Assembly: GCA_964035575.1 (NCBI GenBank)
Contig: OZ037851.1
Coordinates: 682,001-746,000, forward strand
Length of the DNA: 64,000 nucleotides
Source: Rhynchopus sp. YZ270_cl-10
Lineage: Eukaryota > Euglenozoa > Diplonemea > Diplonemida > Diplonemidae
Reading direction: 5' to 3'
In this document: positions 1 to 11,262 of the stretch, in pieces
Layout of the letters: every line of letters starts with the position of its first letter
How positions within the stretch are numbered: the stretch's first letter is position 1
The notes under the pieces: generated by a model
Told to the model about the DNA's origin: nothing
Database searches by the model: none
What the model saw: the letters and a program-made list of their open reading frames with translations, nothing else
Made by a program: the position numbers and the translations under genes

Positions 1-116
1 ATCTGTATGGAAGAAAGAGAGAAAGAAAGAAGCCCTCTTCCCATAGTGTAAACATCTTTGGTGATAGAATACACTAAAAGTAATTGATAAACTGTAGTTT
101 CGTTGTGAAAAAATAT

Positions 117-164
117 TGTTTCATATACTAACTATTCTACTGAAATAGAAGGTATAAGAAAAGA
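117..164 (+). repeat. F6 hairpin
   Basis: F6 is defined by the leader TTGTTTCATATAC, an inner hairpin, then GGTA. Here the inner stem is CTATT/AATAG. Better copies are at 27790, 46289 and 54363; this copy lacks the second GGGTGC/GTACCC hairpin. Confidence 0.6.
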
Positions 165-367
165 AAAGAAAAAGGGCGAAAAATTGAAGGTCCTTTTGCA
201 TCGCAAAAAAAAAAAAAAAAGAAAGAAAGCTGCTTAGTCACCTTAAATGGGGTGTGTCAAAGCCGCCAAATAACGCCTTACTCGTTAGACAAAGTGGTGG
301 GGGGGTTTGAATGGGTTTTTATATACAAAGTGGTGGGGGGGTGGGGGGAAAAGAAAGAAAAGTTTAT

Positions 368-402
368 AAGATGAACTTAGCCTCTCACGCTTAGCCACCT
401 TA
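368..402 (+). repeat. F1 hairpin
   Basis: F1 is defined by AAGATGAA, a stem, a pyrimidine-rich loop close to CTCTCGT, the complementary stem, then CACCTT or CACATCT. This copy has loop CTCTCAC and the 3' flank CCACCTT; its stem is imperfect. Confidence 0.6.
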
Positions 403-1360
403 AAAAAAGATAGCTGTACCTCTCGGCACAGATCTTCCTTTTTCACAATCAGATTCACTAATACACCCTCACATATTTTCTAATACTGTAAAAGAAAAGT
501 GAGGGCTGGAGGTGTGAACAAAAAAGTTGGGTGGAATTACTCACCCGAATATTTTTTTTTTCTTCTTTTTCCCCCTCTCCATTCTTGTTTCTCGATGCTG
601 AAGTGTAGACAATGAATTTGCTCTGTTGCATATTCACAGTGCGGGCTCAGTTTAGCGTATTACAGTACCAAAACAAGCTAGCTTGTTAACCCTGGTATCG
701 ACCAGAGGTTACCACATTATTTCTTCCTCCCTGTTTTGGATCAAAACAGAAAAAGAAAAAAATAGAGAAAAAAATGGAAACGAAGCAGCAGAGTGGGGAA
801 GGGCCACACAAACACCAAAAGCAAAAAAGAAAAGAAAAAAACCTTTTACATGAGTAGCCTCTCCTTCGCACACATAAAAAGAAAACTTAATTGTGGTCAC
901 GGAACACGTTCCTTTGGTGAAGTAAGATTGTCAAACGAAAAAGAGACAAAAAAAAAAAAAAAAAAAGAAACAGAAAACAGAAAAAGGAGGATATTATTTA
1001 GTTTAGTCAAATAGAATTGAGATTTTTTTTTTGTGTTCTTGCTGGACGTTCCAGGGGTGTGGTTCCCCTTCTCCGTGAACATGGCAGATGGATCTGGCCA
1101 TGTGGATGAGGATGTTTTTTTTTTCTCTTTTAAATGTTCAAAATGAAGAGAAGAGTCACTTTGACTTGGAGGGAGAAGAAAAAAACACCCCATGTGAATG
1201 TGGAAAAAATTTTAGAAATAAAACTTGAAAAATAGTTGGCATCACCGAACATACATTCAAGTGTTGCGAGAGATATCATGCCTTGGGGGCGGGTGATGGG
1301 TTGACATCACTACATCTCCCTTACGAAAAAAAAGAGGGGGAAAAGAGAAAAAAAACTTTA

Positions 1361-1390
1361 AAGATAAATGCCTCATGTGCATACACATCT
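1361..1390 (+). repeat. F1 hairpin
   Basis: The outer pair is AGAT/ATCT and the inner stem ATGC/GCAT around CTCATGT. An A-run follows, as in many F1 copies. Confidence 0.65.
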
Positions 1391-1742
1391 AAAAAAAAAA
1401 AATTGCAAAAGAAAACCGTATACAGACAACCACTTTTGCTATCTGATACGATTAAAAAACTAAGAAGGCTTGAAAAACGATGGATCGGCCTCCTGGACAC
1501 AGACACACAGCACACCTTCGATATAATATTAAAAAAAGGGGTAATAATACATCAAATAACGCGTAGTCGCAAGACATGGGTCTTAAGGGAAAACACTGTG
1601 GTATTTTTCCTCTCAAACACAATGCAAAAAACACTGGCCAAGCCTTGTCGGCTAATTGGCGTGTTTAATTGGGAGGTGACATGTTTTGAAAGACTGTTTG
1701 CTGGGGGGGGGGGGGGGGGTAGGGGAGGGTCACTGTACTCGA

Positions 1743-1875
1743 TACACGGCGGGGTCCGCACACCCCGAGGGTCCGTAAAACGGCATGTTAGGAGGGTCCC
1801 TCTTTACGGAGTGTCATTACGTACCCTAGGGTACGTAATTACGTACCCTAGGGTCCGTAATTACGGAGCCTCCCA
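1743..1875. repeat. Subterminal palindromic repeat block, left
   Basis: It begins ACACGGCGGGGTCC and continues with tandem palindromes built on ACCCTAGGGT and GTAATTAC. It is an inverted partner of 4808-4983, so the two together look like TIRs of a nested element. Confidence 0.75.
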
Positions 1876-2185
1876 GGGAAAGGGACTCTCGAAAAATTTT
1901 TTTTGCCCCCGTTTAGGGCTAATTTCGACGATTTGAGGCCATTAAAAGCAAAATTTGGCACTTTTGAGCATCTGTGGGGGTCTAAAACGCAGTTTAGAGT
2001 ACCACAATTTTTAGTGGGTTTTACCGAAAACAAGTCAATTTTTGGTCCGAAAAAAAATTTTTTTTGACATCACAAAATTGCCCTTGGTGGGACTATGTGT
2101 CCTCAATGCTGGGCGAAAAATGCAAATATAGCTATTTTTAACTTTCACACACAATTTTAACGGGTTTTACCTGTGTACCTGTGTA

Positions 2186-2467
2186 CAGCTTATTTGTTGT
2201 GAAAGACATCTTCCACCATGCATTGAGGAGGGTAAGACAGTGGTCGCAGTTTGTACTTGATAGCATTACAACATTTAACTTCTCCACGGGGGTCTTGGGC
2301 CGTTCACTCGGTTATACCTTGACCAGCGGAAGAGGCCTTTTTGGTCTCTAGAATATCCGGTATTCCCGAACGGAGGCGCACTTTGTGTGTTACTACGACC
2401 TGGCAATTTCCAGCAGTAGGTTAAGTAATCTTTCTTGTAAATTGTTGGATCATTATCTCCTCAGTGC
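2186..2467 (+). mobile_element. MITE copy 1, truncated
   Basis: Near-identical to the body of the complete copy at 4371-4698, including GGTCTTGGGCCGTTCACTCG, but missing the outermost part of both terminal repeats. It ends at CTCCTCAGTGCATG. Confidence 0.8.
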
Positions 2468-2769
2468 ATGAATGCCCCACGTGACTGGACACTTTTGTGT
2501 TTGTCATGTGGAGCTGTGGTTGCTTTTTCACGACTTTTTTCCTTGTACACCAGTGTATCGTGTACCGGGGTACTGGGCCGAAAATACACCAGTACCCAGG
2601 TGCCTGGGTGCCCAGACACACCACTGTACCCAGAATCCAGTCTCCCACCCAGAAAACCTACTCATACACCAGAAAAGTGAAAATAGCTACTCGACCAGAA
2701 AAGTAGCTGGGAAAAGTTCAGAAAAAGCCAGAAAATTTCAACAAAATGCATTTTTAGGTTCTCGAAGAC

Positions 2770-2874
2770 ACTGGGTACTGGGTACTGGGTACTGGGTACT
2801 GGGTACTGGGTACTGGGTACTGGGTACTGGGTACTGGGTACTGGGTACTGGGTACTGGGTACTGGGTACTGGGC
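2770..2874 (+). repeat. Heptamer satellite (ACTGGGT)n
   Basis: Fourteen perfect head-to-tail ACTGGGT units plus one with a terminal change. Degenerate GTACTGGG and CCCAG motifs precede it at 2555-2640, suggesting local expansion of a pre-existing motif. Confidence 0.95.
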
Positions 2875-4370
2875 ACCCAGAGAAAGCACCTTAAAAGCAG
2901 CGAAGGCGCAGGTTACGGGGAAGACAAGGTATGTAATTATGTTTAACTTTCAGTTACTAGTGAAGATTGAACAAAAAAATGCCGCATATTTCAACTTGTT
3001 CGTGTTTTCAACTCGAAATAAACGCGTAATGTTCACACTATTAAATAGCTATTTTTTTACGCACCAATCATTTTGTGTCACCTCATGACATGAAGGAGGA
3101 AATAGAAACAAAGCATTTTGAACACACTTGCGGTTCTGGGGACGAACCGCGCTGCAGAGCCACTCCTCAGGTCGAGGTGTGTGCGTTTCACCACAACCTC
3201 TCCCATGGGTTTTATCGTGTGATGAGTGTTACGTTTCTATTTGGTTCCACAGGCGCTCGTTACCTGCTTCACATAATTCACCTCGCTTCACTCGAACCAT
3301 TTGTGCAGCAGGTCACTCTCTCGACCTGTAGCGTGGAAAAAATCTATCTTATTTCACGGCAATAAATAGCCTTTTTTATTAACCTCACCTTTCCCGACTA
3401 CTACGTTTGTATACCATAACTTAATCACACCCCACATTTACACTTATCACAGGATCGTGAAGTCTGAACTGCACCCGCGATTGCGATGAGAAGCTTCACC
3501 GCGGTCCGACATTCAACAACTCAAAATCTACCCGCATCAATCTATTCTGAGTTTGCGGACGAAGATCTGGGTGGAGGGGGGTGGGTACACTTAGTCAGTC
3601 ACTGCTATAGCCATTAACCAAGGGAGCATAGCTAGTGCAAGAAATTCGACTTTGGAAACCTTCCGGAAAGTCTGTCCTCTGCTTGCGGAGGACTAGACAC
3701 AAGAAAATATTGCGTTCCCCCAGAAAACCAGTGCACAATTTACACTCCTTGTGGGTGGTCTTGTTGCCTTTTTGGTCAACAGTAATTTTGGCCCAGGCAT
3801 GCTCTTGAAGCATGACAATTTAGTGTGTATGGGGCAGGGTGTTGTTTTGTTCTGAATTCTCTTTGTTATAACATCTAAGTCAATCGCGGGTGGTGGTTTG
3901 TGTAGCGTGAGGCACTCTTTTTAGCAAACTTCCTGCGGCTGCTAAAGTGTTATTTCTTCGGATTTAACAACGTACAGCGTAACATAGTGGATTAGCCTGG
4001 TCGACACAACCTTTGATAGCTATGGGATAACCAACCCCCTTCGACCCCTTGTGGGTTCACTGAACAAGCCCTAGTGGTAGTTAAACGCGATTGACATTTA
4101 CATTCCTAAAGATGAAAGAACAAGACAACACTTCTGTACCCGCGCATCAAAATTGTGGAAAACTTTGCACCCCAAACACCCTCAACAACGCCCGCCAAAA
4201 GGCGCCCCTTGTTGCTGGGACTTGGTTCTCATTGATACACTGCACAGCAGGCATTCCTCTGAGTCCAACGCAGTTTGGCCTGTCTGCAGCGTTGCACCGA
4301 AGGTGCACGAAGACAGGGTCTGGTGGTAAATTTTGCGTCTCGCATTCCCTCAGGGAAGTTTAAAAACTCT

Positions 4371-4698
4371 TGAGCTCGGTTTGTTGTCAAAGACATATTC
4401 CACCATGTATTGAGGAGGGTAAGACAGTGTTCGCAGTTTGTACTTGATAGCATTACAACATTTAACTTCTCCACGGGGGTCTTGGGCCGTTCACTCGGTT
4501 ATACCTTGACTACCGGAAGATATTCTTGAGGCCTTTTTGGTCTCTAGAATATCCGGTCTTCCCGAACGGAGGCACACTTTGTGTGTTACTACGACCTGGC
4601 AACTCCAGCAGTAGGTTAAGTAATCTTTCTTGTAAATTGTTGGATCATTATCTCCTCAGTGCATGGTGGAAGACGTCTTTGACAACTAACCGAGCTCA
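4371..4698. mobile_element. MITE copy 2, complete
   Basis: A 328-bp element with inverted termini of about 46 bp that begin TGAGCTCGGTT and end AACCGAGCTCA, with a few mismatches between the arms. There is no coding capacity. The sister copy at 2186 lies in the same orientation about 2 kb away. Confidence 0.85.
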
Positions 4699-4807
4699 CG
4701 ACTTTTTTCGGTATGTAACTTGGGATAGGCCCACATGATCATGTGGTACCTGTGTACCACTCGGTTTGCTCCCAGGGCTTTTCGACCAGCAGTCACACAT
4801 CCAAACA

Positions 4808-4983
4808 GTGATTTCCCACCTTAGACCACGTAATTACGTACCCTAGGGTCCGTAATTACGGACCCTAGGGTACGTAATTACGGACCCTAGGGTCCGTAAT
4901 TACGGACCCGGGTCCGCACTTGAGGGTCCATAATGAGGGTCCGTAAAATTTACGGACCCTCGGGTGTGTGGACCCCGCCGTGT
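4808..4983. repeat. Subterminal palindromic repeat block, right
   Basis: Tandem GTAATTACGGACCCTAGGGT units ending GGACCCCGCCGTGT, the inverted complement of the block at 1743. Alternating CCTAGG and TAATTA palindromes give it unusual hairpin potential. Confidence 0.75.
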
Positions 4984-4984
4984 A

Positions 4985-6125
4985 AATGCGATTTTTCCGA
5001 TTTTGATCCTCAGAACCGCAGAAGTCCCCGAAAACCATACCAAACCACCTAGGGGACCCAAAAAACGCACCAGCGCCCCAGTTTTGACACAGAAACACTC
5101 AGATGATGCCTGAAATGCAATTTTTAAAAAATGCCTACAGAACTTGTACCTGCCCACCCCCGTAGATAGAGCAAATCACACATTCATCACGCCTCAGTGT
5201 GGGCCAGGGGCCAGAAAAGCCCCCAAAGCCACATATTTTCACCCCAGAACCTATCCCGAGGGGTACCCAGGCTGTTTCGGGGTGTTTAGAGGGACTTGGT
5301 GGAACTTAGAACCATGTTTCAAAAAGGGTACAAGTACTGTGCCAAGGGTTTTCCCACCCTAAGGTATCTGAAGCCGTCAAAAAACGTGAAGTGGGCAATA
5401 AATCAAAAAATACCCCCTGAGGTCAAAAAAACCACACCATAGGCCCATTTGGACCCCAAAAATCGAATTCCGCCCGGTTTTGGGCACTTTTAACCACTTC
5501 TGAGCGACTTTTTTGCGTTTTTTAAAAGTGACCACCAACTTGTACCTGCCCACCCCCCCTGTAGATAGAGCAACTCACACATCCATCACGCCTCAGTGTG
5601 AGCCAGGGGCCAGAAAAGCCCCCAAAGCCACATATTTTCACCCCAGAACCTATCCCGAGGGGTACCCAGGCTGTTTCGGGGTGTTTAGAGGGACTTGGTG
5701 GAACTTAGAACCATGTTTCAAAAGGGTACCAGTACTTGGTCCCTTGAGAGGGCAAACCCTTGGCACAGTACTTGTACCCTTTTTGAAACATGGTTCTAAG
5801 TTCCACCAAGTCCCTCTAAACACCCCGAAACAGCCTGGGTACCCCTCGGGATAGGTTCTGGGGTGAAAATATGTGGCTTTGGGGGCTTTTCTGGCCCCTG
5901 GCTCACACTGAGGCGTGATGGATGTGTGAGTTGCTCTATCTACGGGGGTGGGCAGGTACAAGTTCTGTAGGCACTCTTTTAAAATTGCATTTCAGGCATT
6001 ATCTGAGTGTTTCTGTGTCAAAACTGGGGCGCTGGTGCGTTTTTTGGGTCCCCTAGGTGGTTTGGTATAGTTTTCGGGGACTTCTGCGGTTCTGAGGATC
6101 AAAATCGGAAAAATCGCATTTATCG
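4985..6125. repeat. Foldback inverted repeat with a third internal copy
   Basis: About 380 bp at 4985-5365 recurs inverted at 5745-6125. A third, partial direct copy lies at 5536-5740, abutting the inverted arm. Shared landmarks are CTTGTACCTGCCCACCCC and GAGGGACTTGGTGGAAC. Short matching frames in all three copies reflect the repeat and are not evidence of a gene. Confidence 0.85.
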
Positions 6126-6235
6126 AGAGATTTAACGTGCAGTGACCCTCCCCTAGGGGGGGGGGGAGAGAACTTGGGAAGGGCGCGTCGGTGGGATCAC
6201 ATCAACGCTGTAGCCCGTTAATTTGAAAGAAGTTT

Positions 6236-6274
6236 GCGAGATGAGCCTAAGCCTCGCAGTGCGTAGGTCACCTT
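6236..6274 (+). repeat. F1 hairpin
   Basis: GAGATGAG, then CCTAaGC paired with GCgTAGG around CTCGCAGT, then TCACCTTT. It lies 80 bp outside the right end of the 1722 element. Confidence 0.75.
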
Positions 6275-6363
6275 TAAAGGGAAAAAAAAATCTGGCTGGA
6301 TATTGTGCACTCACTCATCAGCAAGATCATCCACCCTTTGTTTGAAGATATGGTATTTTGTTT

Positions 6364-6402
6364 TGATAATTTGTAGTGTAGCTGTCATAGACAGTCTTCA
6401 CC
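6364..6402 (+). repeat. F2 hairpin, short form
   Basis: F2 is defined by GATAAT or GATAAATTGTTG, then AGTG..., an inner stem, and TCT(C/T/G)CACT. Here outer AGTG pairs with CACC (one mismatch) and inner CTGTC with GACAG. Confidence 0.75.
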
Positions 6403-6428
6403 AACATTTTTTTTTTTGTTGAAAAATT

Positions 6429-6472
6429 GATAGCGTGTAGACACCTCTGTGAACTCCACGCATTTTTTTTTT
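6429..6472 (+). repeat. F3-variant hairpin
   Basis: The stem GCGTG/CACGC encloses TAGACACCTCTGTGAACTC. A similar arrangement occurs at 44632. Confidence 0.5.
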
Positions 6473-6818
6473 TTAACCTCGGTTTTTTTTTGTATTACAT
6501 TCCAAGGATGCACTCTATTTTTGCCTCATTGTCAATAGTGCTTGATTTCTATTGGTAATGGCTGTGCCGAAAATATAGTGTAGCTTAAGTCCTTCTTTTG
6601 TACACTAAAAGGAGTGTGTTCATGCATGCCACCTATGTGACGATAATCATTTATTTTTGATTTGAGTATCATCGCCGCAGTATATCGCCAATTACCATAA
6701 AAAATGGTTGAATGAAACACCTCGTCGAAAAGAGAAAAAAAGAAAAAAAGAAAGGGCTAGGATAACAGTGCATAACGGCACACCTCATCCATAAAGAGTG
6801 GCAGAGATCCCTGCCTGA

Positions 6819-6855
<37 letters not shown>

Positions 6856-7020
6856 AAAATTTTTGTTGTGTAGCAATCCCGGAGAATTGCGACCTTTTTT
6901 TGTTTACAGTAACACAACAAACATCGGGTGGGGATAAAAACCATCCTTAGAGTTTTTTTTTTTGAAAAAAAAATCTACCTTAGTTTTTACCCCTCTGGTG
7001 TTTGTTGTGTTACTGTGAAA

Positions 7021-7068
7021 TAATAATCTGTTGATTTAGTGCAGCCGCCATTGAGACAGTCTGCACTT
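7021..7068 (+). repeat. F2 hairpin, short form
   Basis: Leader TAATAATCTGTTG, then a perfect 7-bp stem AGTGCAG/CTGCACT. Confidence 0.75.
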
Positions 7069-7414
7069 TGCGTGTTTTGTTTTGTTTTTTTATTTTTTTT
7101 GCAGAAGTCGATATAATTTTGTTGTTTTAAAGTGTTTCCGTACAATAATAGGTTTTGCTTTGTTTTGTTTTGCTTTTTTTTTTAGCTGTGCTATGTAAGT
7201 CCTCGTGAGGGTTCCTTTCGAGGAAAACATGACAACAGCCGCTACTGGAGAGGGAAAGGGATGGGGAAGAGGAGGAGGACTGCAGTGCTGTGCGAGGAGG
7301 GAACGGAGGGGGTTCGCTTGAGTGCGACAAGTTGTGAAAAAAAGGGGGAGGAAGAGAAAACATTGAAACTCGCAAAATGAGTGTGCGAGCTGAACACAAC
7401 ACATCTTGTTTGAC

Positions 7415-7445
<31 letters not shown>

Positions 7446-8586
7446 TGGCAAAGATGACCAAGCTTAGTCACCTCAAAAATCAGGGGGAAAAGGTAGCCAT
7501 GGTTGGGGGATAAAAGTAGTAGATCCAAAAAAAAATCAAGGGAGTCTTTACTGGTTTTTTTTTCCTTTTTTTTTTAAATTTTTGCGTGGGGGAGAATCCG
7601 AGATGAGGGTAAGAAAACAGCTGCGAAAAAAAATGGTGGAATAGACTCAACGGAAAGGAATCCTCAATGGTGTGCAATCAGTGGGGAGGGTGTAAATAAT
7701 CATAAAAAATAAAAAATAAACTAAAATAGAGGATGGGAGTGGGCGAGGAACGAGGAATTACAAAAGGTCTACACCCAAATAAAAATAAACTTACAAGAGT
7801 AGACATTTTGTCAAAAGAAAAAAAGGGAGAGAAAAAAATATTTCCTTATTTTGCTTGGGGGCTTTTTGAGAAAGAAACAGATGGAACAGAAATAATGTGA
7901 AGCTTTTTTTTTTTAGTGCAAACACCGAAAGAAAGGAACCTACGCTCCACGGTGTATGATTGCACCCAAGAGAAAGAGAGAAAAAAAGAAGGGAAAAAAA
8001 AAAAAAAAAAAAACAATGGCTCTCTAACATATCTGTGAATAATATAAATGAAAAATGAGCTTTGGTTGAGTAAGCACAGAAAGTAGAACAAACAATCCGG
8101 CTATAAATTTTTACATCGTCACAAAAAAATCGTAAAAAATGATTTCAAAAAAAAAAAAAAATCTCGATTCACGAGTTTAGCAAAAACTAGTGGGGCGAAA
8201 AATAGTAGCTCCTTCATTTAAGAAGCGTAGCCCTTTACAAAATGGGGGGTACGTTAATATCATCAGTTGGTTTGGGGTGGTTTAACAAAAAGAAAATGGT
8301 TGAACGGTGAACTTAAGACCAGCTGCCTAGTCACCTTGATCACAATAATAAAGTGAACAGTTGAAAAAGAATTCTTCTTTTAACAGAGCTCCAGCAACCT
8401 ATTGCTTGCTATTTATTATAGCCAGATAGGTGAACTTGCTTCTTTGGGTGAACGTCAAATATTTTCACATATACACAGGGTTATAGTCAGATCTATACTC
8501 CCTCATGAGTGTACAACCTAGTGCGTACATTTTTTTTATTTGACTTTCCCCTTTTTAAAAATTTGATAATGTTGAAACTCCAGTAC

Positions 8587-8616
8587 AGATGAATATGCCT
8601 CTCGTGCACACACACA
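8587..8616 (+). repeat. F1 hairpin
   Basis: AGATGAA, then TATGC, the exact loop CTCTCGT, and GCACA, continuing into a CA run. Confidence 0.65.
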
Positions 8617-9081
8617 CACACGCCTGCTGAATTATGCTACGAAATGGAGGAAATATAGCGGGTTTTTTTTGTTGTTGTTGTTGTTGTATTTTTTTCCCTA
8701 TTTGGTGCTCTGCGGGGGGGTCGTGACAGGTCGCTGCTACAGGGGGGTGTACACTTTATTGACACCACCCCCCCGAAATTGACAGGTCGTTGACTGATTT
8801 CCGTAAGCACCATGCTTCTGTTAAGACTAAAATATATCGCAGGACTCATGAATGTCTTTTGTGCTGTTCTTGGTTTCTTTTTCTTGTTTTCCAATTTAAG
8901 TTTAATCTATTGATAGTTGTTATAGTGCAGTGCCCTTTCGGACGGCCTTCACTGAAAAATCTCAATATTTCGCATTTATTTGATAAGCCAGATTAGAGGA
9001 GATCAATGGAAATGGTTGGAAATAAATTAAATATGAGTCTGAGCGTTGCGTGACAGTCACCTTAATGAAAGGAAAACTTGA

Positions 9082-9112
9082 AAGATGAATGTGCATCTCG
9101 TGTACACATCAT
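9082..9112 (+). repeat. F1 hairpin
   Basis: AAGATGA, then ATGTGC/GTACAC around ATCTCGT, then ACATCAT. One stem pair is a mismatch. Confidence 0.65.
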
Positions 9113-9127
9113 CCTACAGAATAAGAA

Positions 9128-9172
9128 GTTGAAAGTGCTAACCTCGCCGTACATCGGCGGATGCAGCCATTA
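9128..9172 (+). repeat. F3 hairpin
   Basis: F3 is defined by GTTGAAAGTGC(A/T)AAC, an inner stem, then ACGCAGGCACTGA. This copy has a clean inner stem CGCCG/CGGCG around TACAT. Confidence 0.75.
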
Positions 9173-9291
9173 AAATGATTAAGATTTTTTTTTTGAAAGA
9201 TGGAGTCTTCCATCATAATAAAAGTTGAATAAAATGAAATATAAAAAAAAGATGGATTTGACCACCAATATGCGTATAAAACAAATTTTGT

Positions 9292-9316
9292 AAGATGCAT
9301 GTGGCTCTATTGCACC
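9292..9316 (+). repeat. F1 hairpin, degenerate
   Basis: AAGATGCATGTGGCTCTATTGCACC keeps the leader and overall shape of the TGTGC type. Confidence 0.4.
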
Positions 9317-10586
9317 TAAAAATAATATAAAAGTTAAAAAAAAAACATTCTTTTTGAAGCAGGGAAGGAGATGTCACAACGTCAATGAAATGAAGGTTTT
9401 TTTTTTAAAAAAGGGGCCTTGCAGAGAGTTTTTCCAGGATTTGGGTGGCTTTTTCCACTCAAAAACCACCCAAAAAAATATTGGGTGGTTCACGAGACCA
9501 CATAAAGCCACCGTGGAAAATTCACTGCGGGTTGGCAATCTTGCTCTCAGGTTTCATCATATTTTGCAATGATTTTTATCCTGTAAATTCTTCCCTCCTG
9601 CCGCAATGTAAGGGGGAGCAATACGGATATCGTGTGGAGAACAGATTGCGAGAAGACAGAGAATTGAAACGAGGCTGTCTGAACACAAGGTAAAATGAAA
9701 ATACCACATTGCAGGAAATTATAAAAAAAATGGAAAATAAAACGGTTCAGAAGGATATTGTTCCTTCCAACAATGTCTTTTTGTTTTCCCGGAAGAAATA
9801 TGCTTTTAAAATGGGAAATTTTTGTTGTTTTTTTTTTTTCGTCAAAAAAAAAAAGGTTCTTTTTTAAGAAATGACCAAAATCACGTTCCGCAAAATAAAG
9901 AAAATTGAAAAAAAAAAGATGGAAGTGACACCAGCAGTGCACAATCATCTATAAAAGGGGAGTAAAATATTTTCCGTAACAAACCTGATGAACGGACTAC
10001 AAATAAATGCATAAAAAAAAAAAAGGGTTGAAAAATGATGCCTCACTGCATACACATTTTTTCAACATAAATATAAGCATGTGGCGTGTCAATGACCCAA
10101 AAAAAGAGGGCATTTGCTGTGTGGCTCAGTACGCCAAACATCCTGGTAACTGCGTTGCATCGACCAGGGTACACAACAAAATAAACATAAAAAAACAAAA
10201 CACAAACGGAACAGAATAAAATTTGGTTTTATTGGTATAATATCGGGTCGAGAAATACCACACCAAGCTGTCTAATGAGTCAAGATAAAACAGCAAAAAA
10301 AAAAAAAATAATGATAAACACTTGCGTGCTCATGACAGAAAAATGTTGGATGGTTATTGCCAGAAGCAATGAGAGAGAGAATGAGAGAGGGTAGAGTGTA
10401 GCACCGAAGTGCGCTGAAAATCAGCGCAAATCTCGTCGTCTGAAAAAATAATCCAAAATAAATTAAATTTGGAAGAAAAAAAAGATGAACTGGCCGCAAG
10501 GGGGCGCACAACATCGGGTTTCTGAAATTGACACTTTTCGGGGTAACGACTGATATGTACTAAAAATGATTGCATTTTTTTTTTTT

Positions 10587-10645
10587 GATAAATTGTTGTA
10601 GTGTAGTTGCCTCGGTTGTGTTGCCACAGTTGTGCAATCTCCACT
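10587..10645 (+). repeat. F2 hairpin, long form
   Basis: GATAAATTGTTG, then AGTG/CACT, TTGC/GCAA and TGTG/CACA helices. Near-identical copies lie at 25045, 27207, 40290, 47683 and 51873. T-runs flank both sides. Confidence 0.85.
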
Positions 10646-10715
10646 TTTGTTTTTTTTTTTTTTTTTTTTTTGGGAAAGATGAATTTTTTCCATCCGCCTT
10701 TTTGAAAAAATGTTT

Positions 10716-10753
10716 ACCATGAAACTAAGTCTCTCAGTGCTTAGTCGGCTTAG
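10716..10753 (+). repeat. F1 hairpin
   Basis: CTAAG/CTTAG around TCTCTCAGTG, then TCGGCTT in place of TCACCTT. Confidence 0.65.
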
Positions 10754-11100
10754 AAAATTGGTAAAGATGAATGCAAGCAACAACTTCCCCTAGCTTAGCC
10801 ACCATATCTCTAATGGTGCAATGAAGACATGAAAAAAAATGACAAAGTCCTCTCGTGATTTTTGATAACGTGCAGGCACTATGCAGGCACGCACAGAGAG
10901 GCTACGAATCACATTTTTTTAGGTCAGAAAACAATTTTTTTGTTGGAACCGTGTTGCCACACAGATTGCAGCATTAACACTTTTTCCATTACCACTGAAG
11001 GGGTTGTAAAGAAAACTTTGCAAAAGAAAACTCAAATAGATGGAAGTGCAAAACGCCTCGCCAGACGTAGGGTCACTGGTAATTTAAAAAAAAATTGGTA

Positions 11101-11140
11101 AAATGATTCTAAGCCTCTCAGCCTCTGCTAAATCACCTTA
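11101..11140 (+). repeat. F1 hairpin, degenerate
   Basis: AATGATTCTAAGCCTCTCAG, then ATCACCTTAC. The 3' stem arm is disturbed. Confidence 0.5.
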
Positions 11141-11262
11141 CGACAAAAGAAATAAGGGGCAAGCTTTTGGTAACAAAGCTTTGATCCTCGCTCGCAATGC
11201 CGATTCATAGAAACGTTGTCGCATTTTGAAAACTGTGTTTTTGCGTTATGTGTGTGTGTGTG

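Larger units (their letters stand above)
1..1719. other. Gene-free AT-rich stretch
   Basis: No gene is supported. The stretch is dominated by A and T runs and purine-rich simple sequence. It holds an F6 hairpin near 117, F1 hairpins at 368 and 1361, and the right half of an F1 copy near 233 (GCTTAGTCACCTT). It ends in a run of 17 G that forms the left border of the 1722 element. Open frames here are lysine- or phenylalanine-rich translations of homopolymers. Confidence 0.7.
1722..6153. mobile_element. Nested TIR element, TA-flanked
   Basis: The ends are inverted copies of GGGGAGGGTCACTG, each bounded by TA (1720-1721 and 6154-6155), as expected for a TA-targeting transposon. The target appears to have been a G-run. 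Inside are smaller inverted and direct repeats: subterminal blocks at 1743-1875 and 4808-4983, two copies of a MITE, a heptamer satellite and a large foldback at 4985-6125. No transposase frame is recognisable, so it is non-autonomous or an accumulation of nested insertions. The superfamily is uncertain. Confidence 0.7.
6156..11262. other. Gene-free stretch with hairpins
   Basis: No gene is supported. It holds F1 copies near 6236, 8310, 8587, 9082, 9292, 10716 and 11101, F2 copies at 6364, 7021 and 10587, an F3 copy at 9128 and an F3-variant at 6429. Between them are T-runs (6822-6854), TTTTG repeats (7420-7440) and a short CA run (8610-8622). Confidence 0.65.

Noticed and set aside
117-164. 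F6 leader as a spliced-leader RNA
   Set aside because: The leader resembles no spliced leader I know and is not followed by a clear GT donor and Sm site; kept as a repeat family only.
1283-1936. A 217-codon plus-strand frame
   Set aside because: It translates homopolymers, an F1 hairpin, a G-run and the start of a transposon; no coherent protein.
2770-2874. CRISPR array
   Set aside because: Units are 7 bp with no spacers; it is a simple satellite. The dispersed hairpins likewise are not array-organised with unique spacers.
3595-3813. A minus-strand frame with HKECKLC as a zinc-finger transposase remnant
   Set aside because: One isolated CxxC within a 72-codon frame is too little evidence.
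5138-5961. Three similar frames of 70-115 codons on both strands
   Set aside because: They are the same repeat read in its direct and inverted copies; no domain, and frame is not conserved beyond the repeat.
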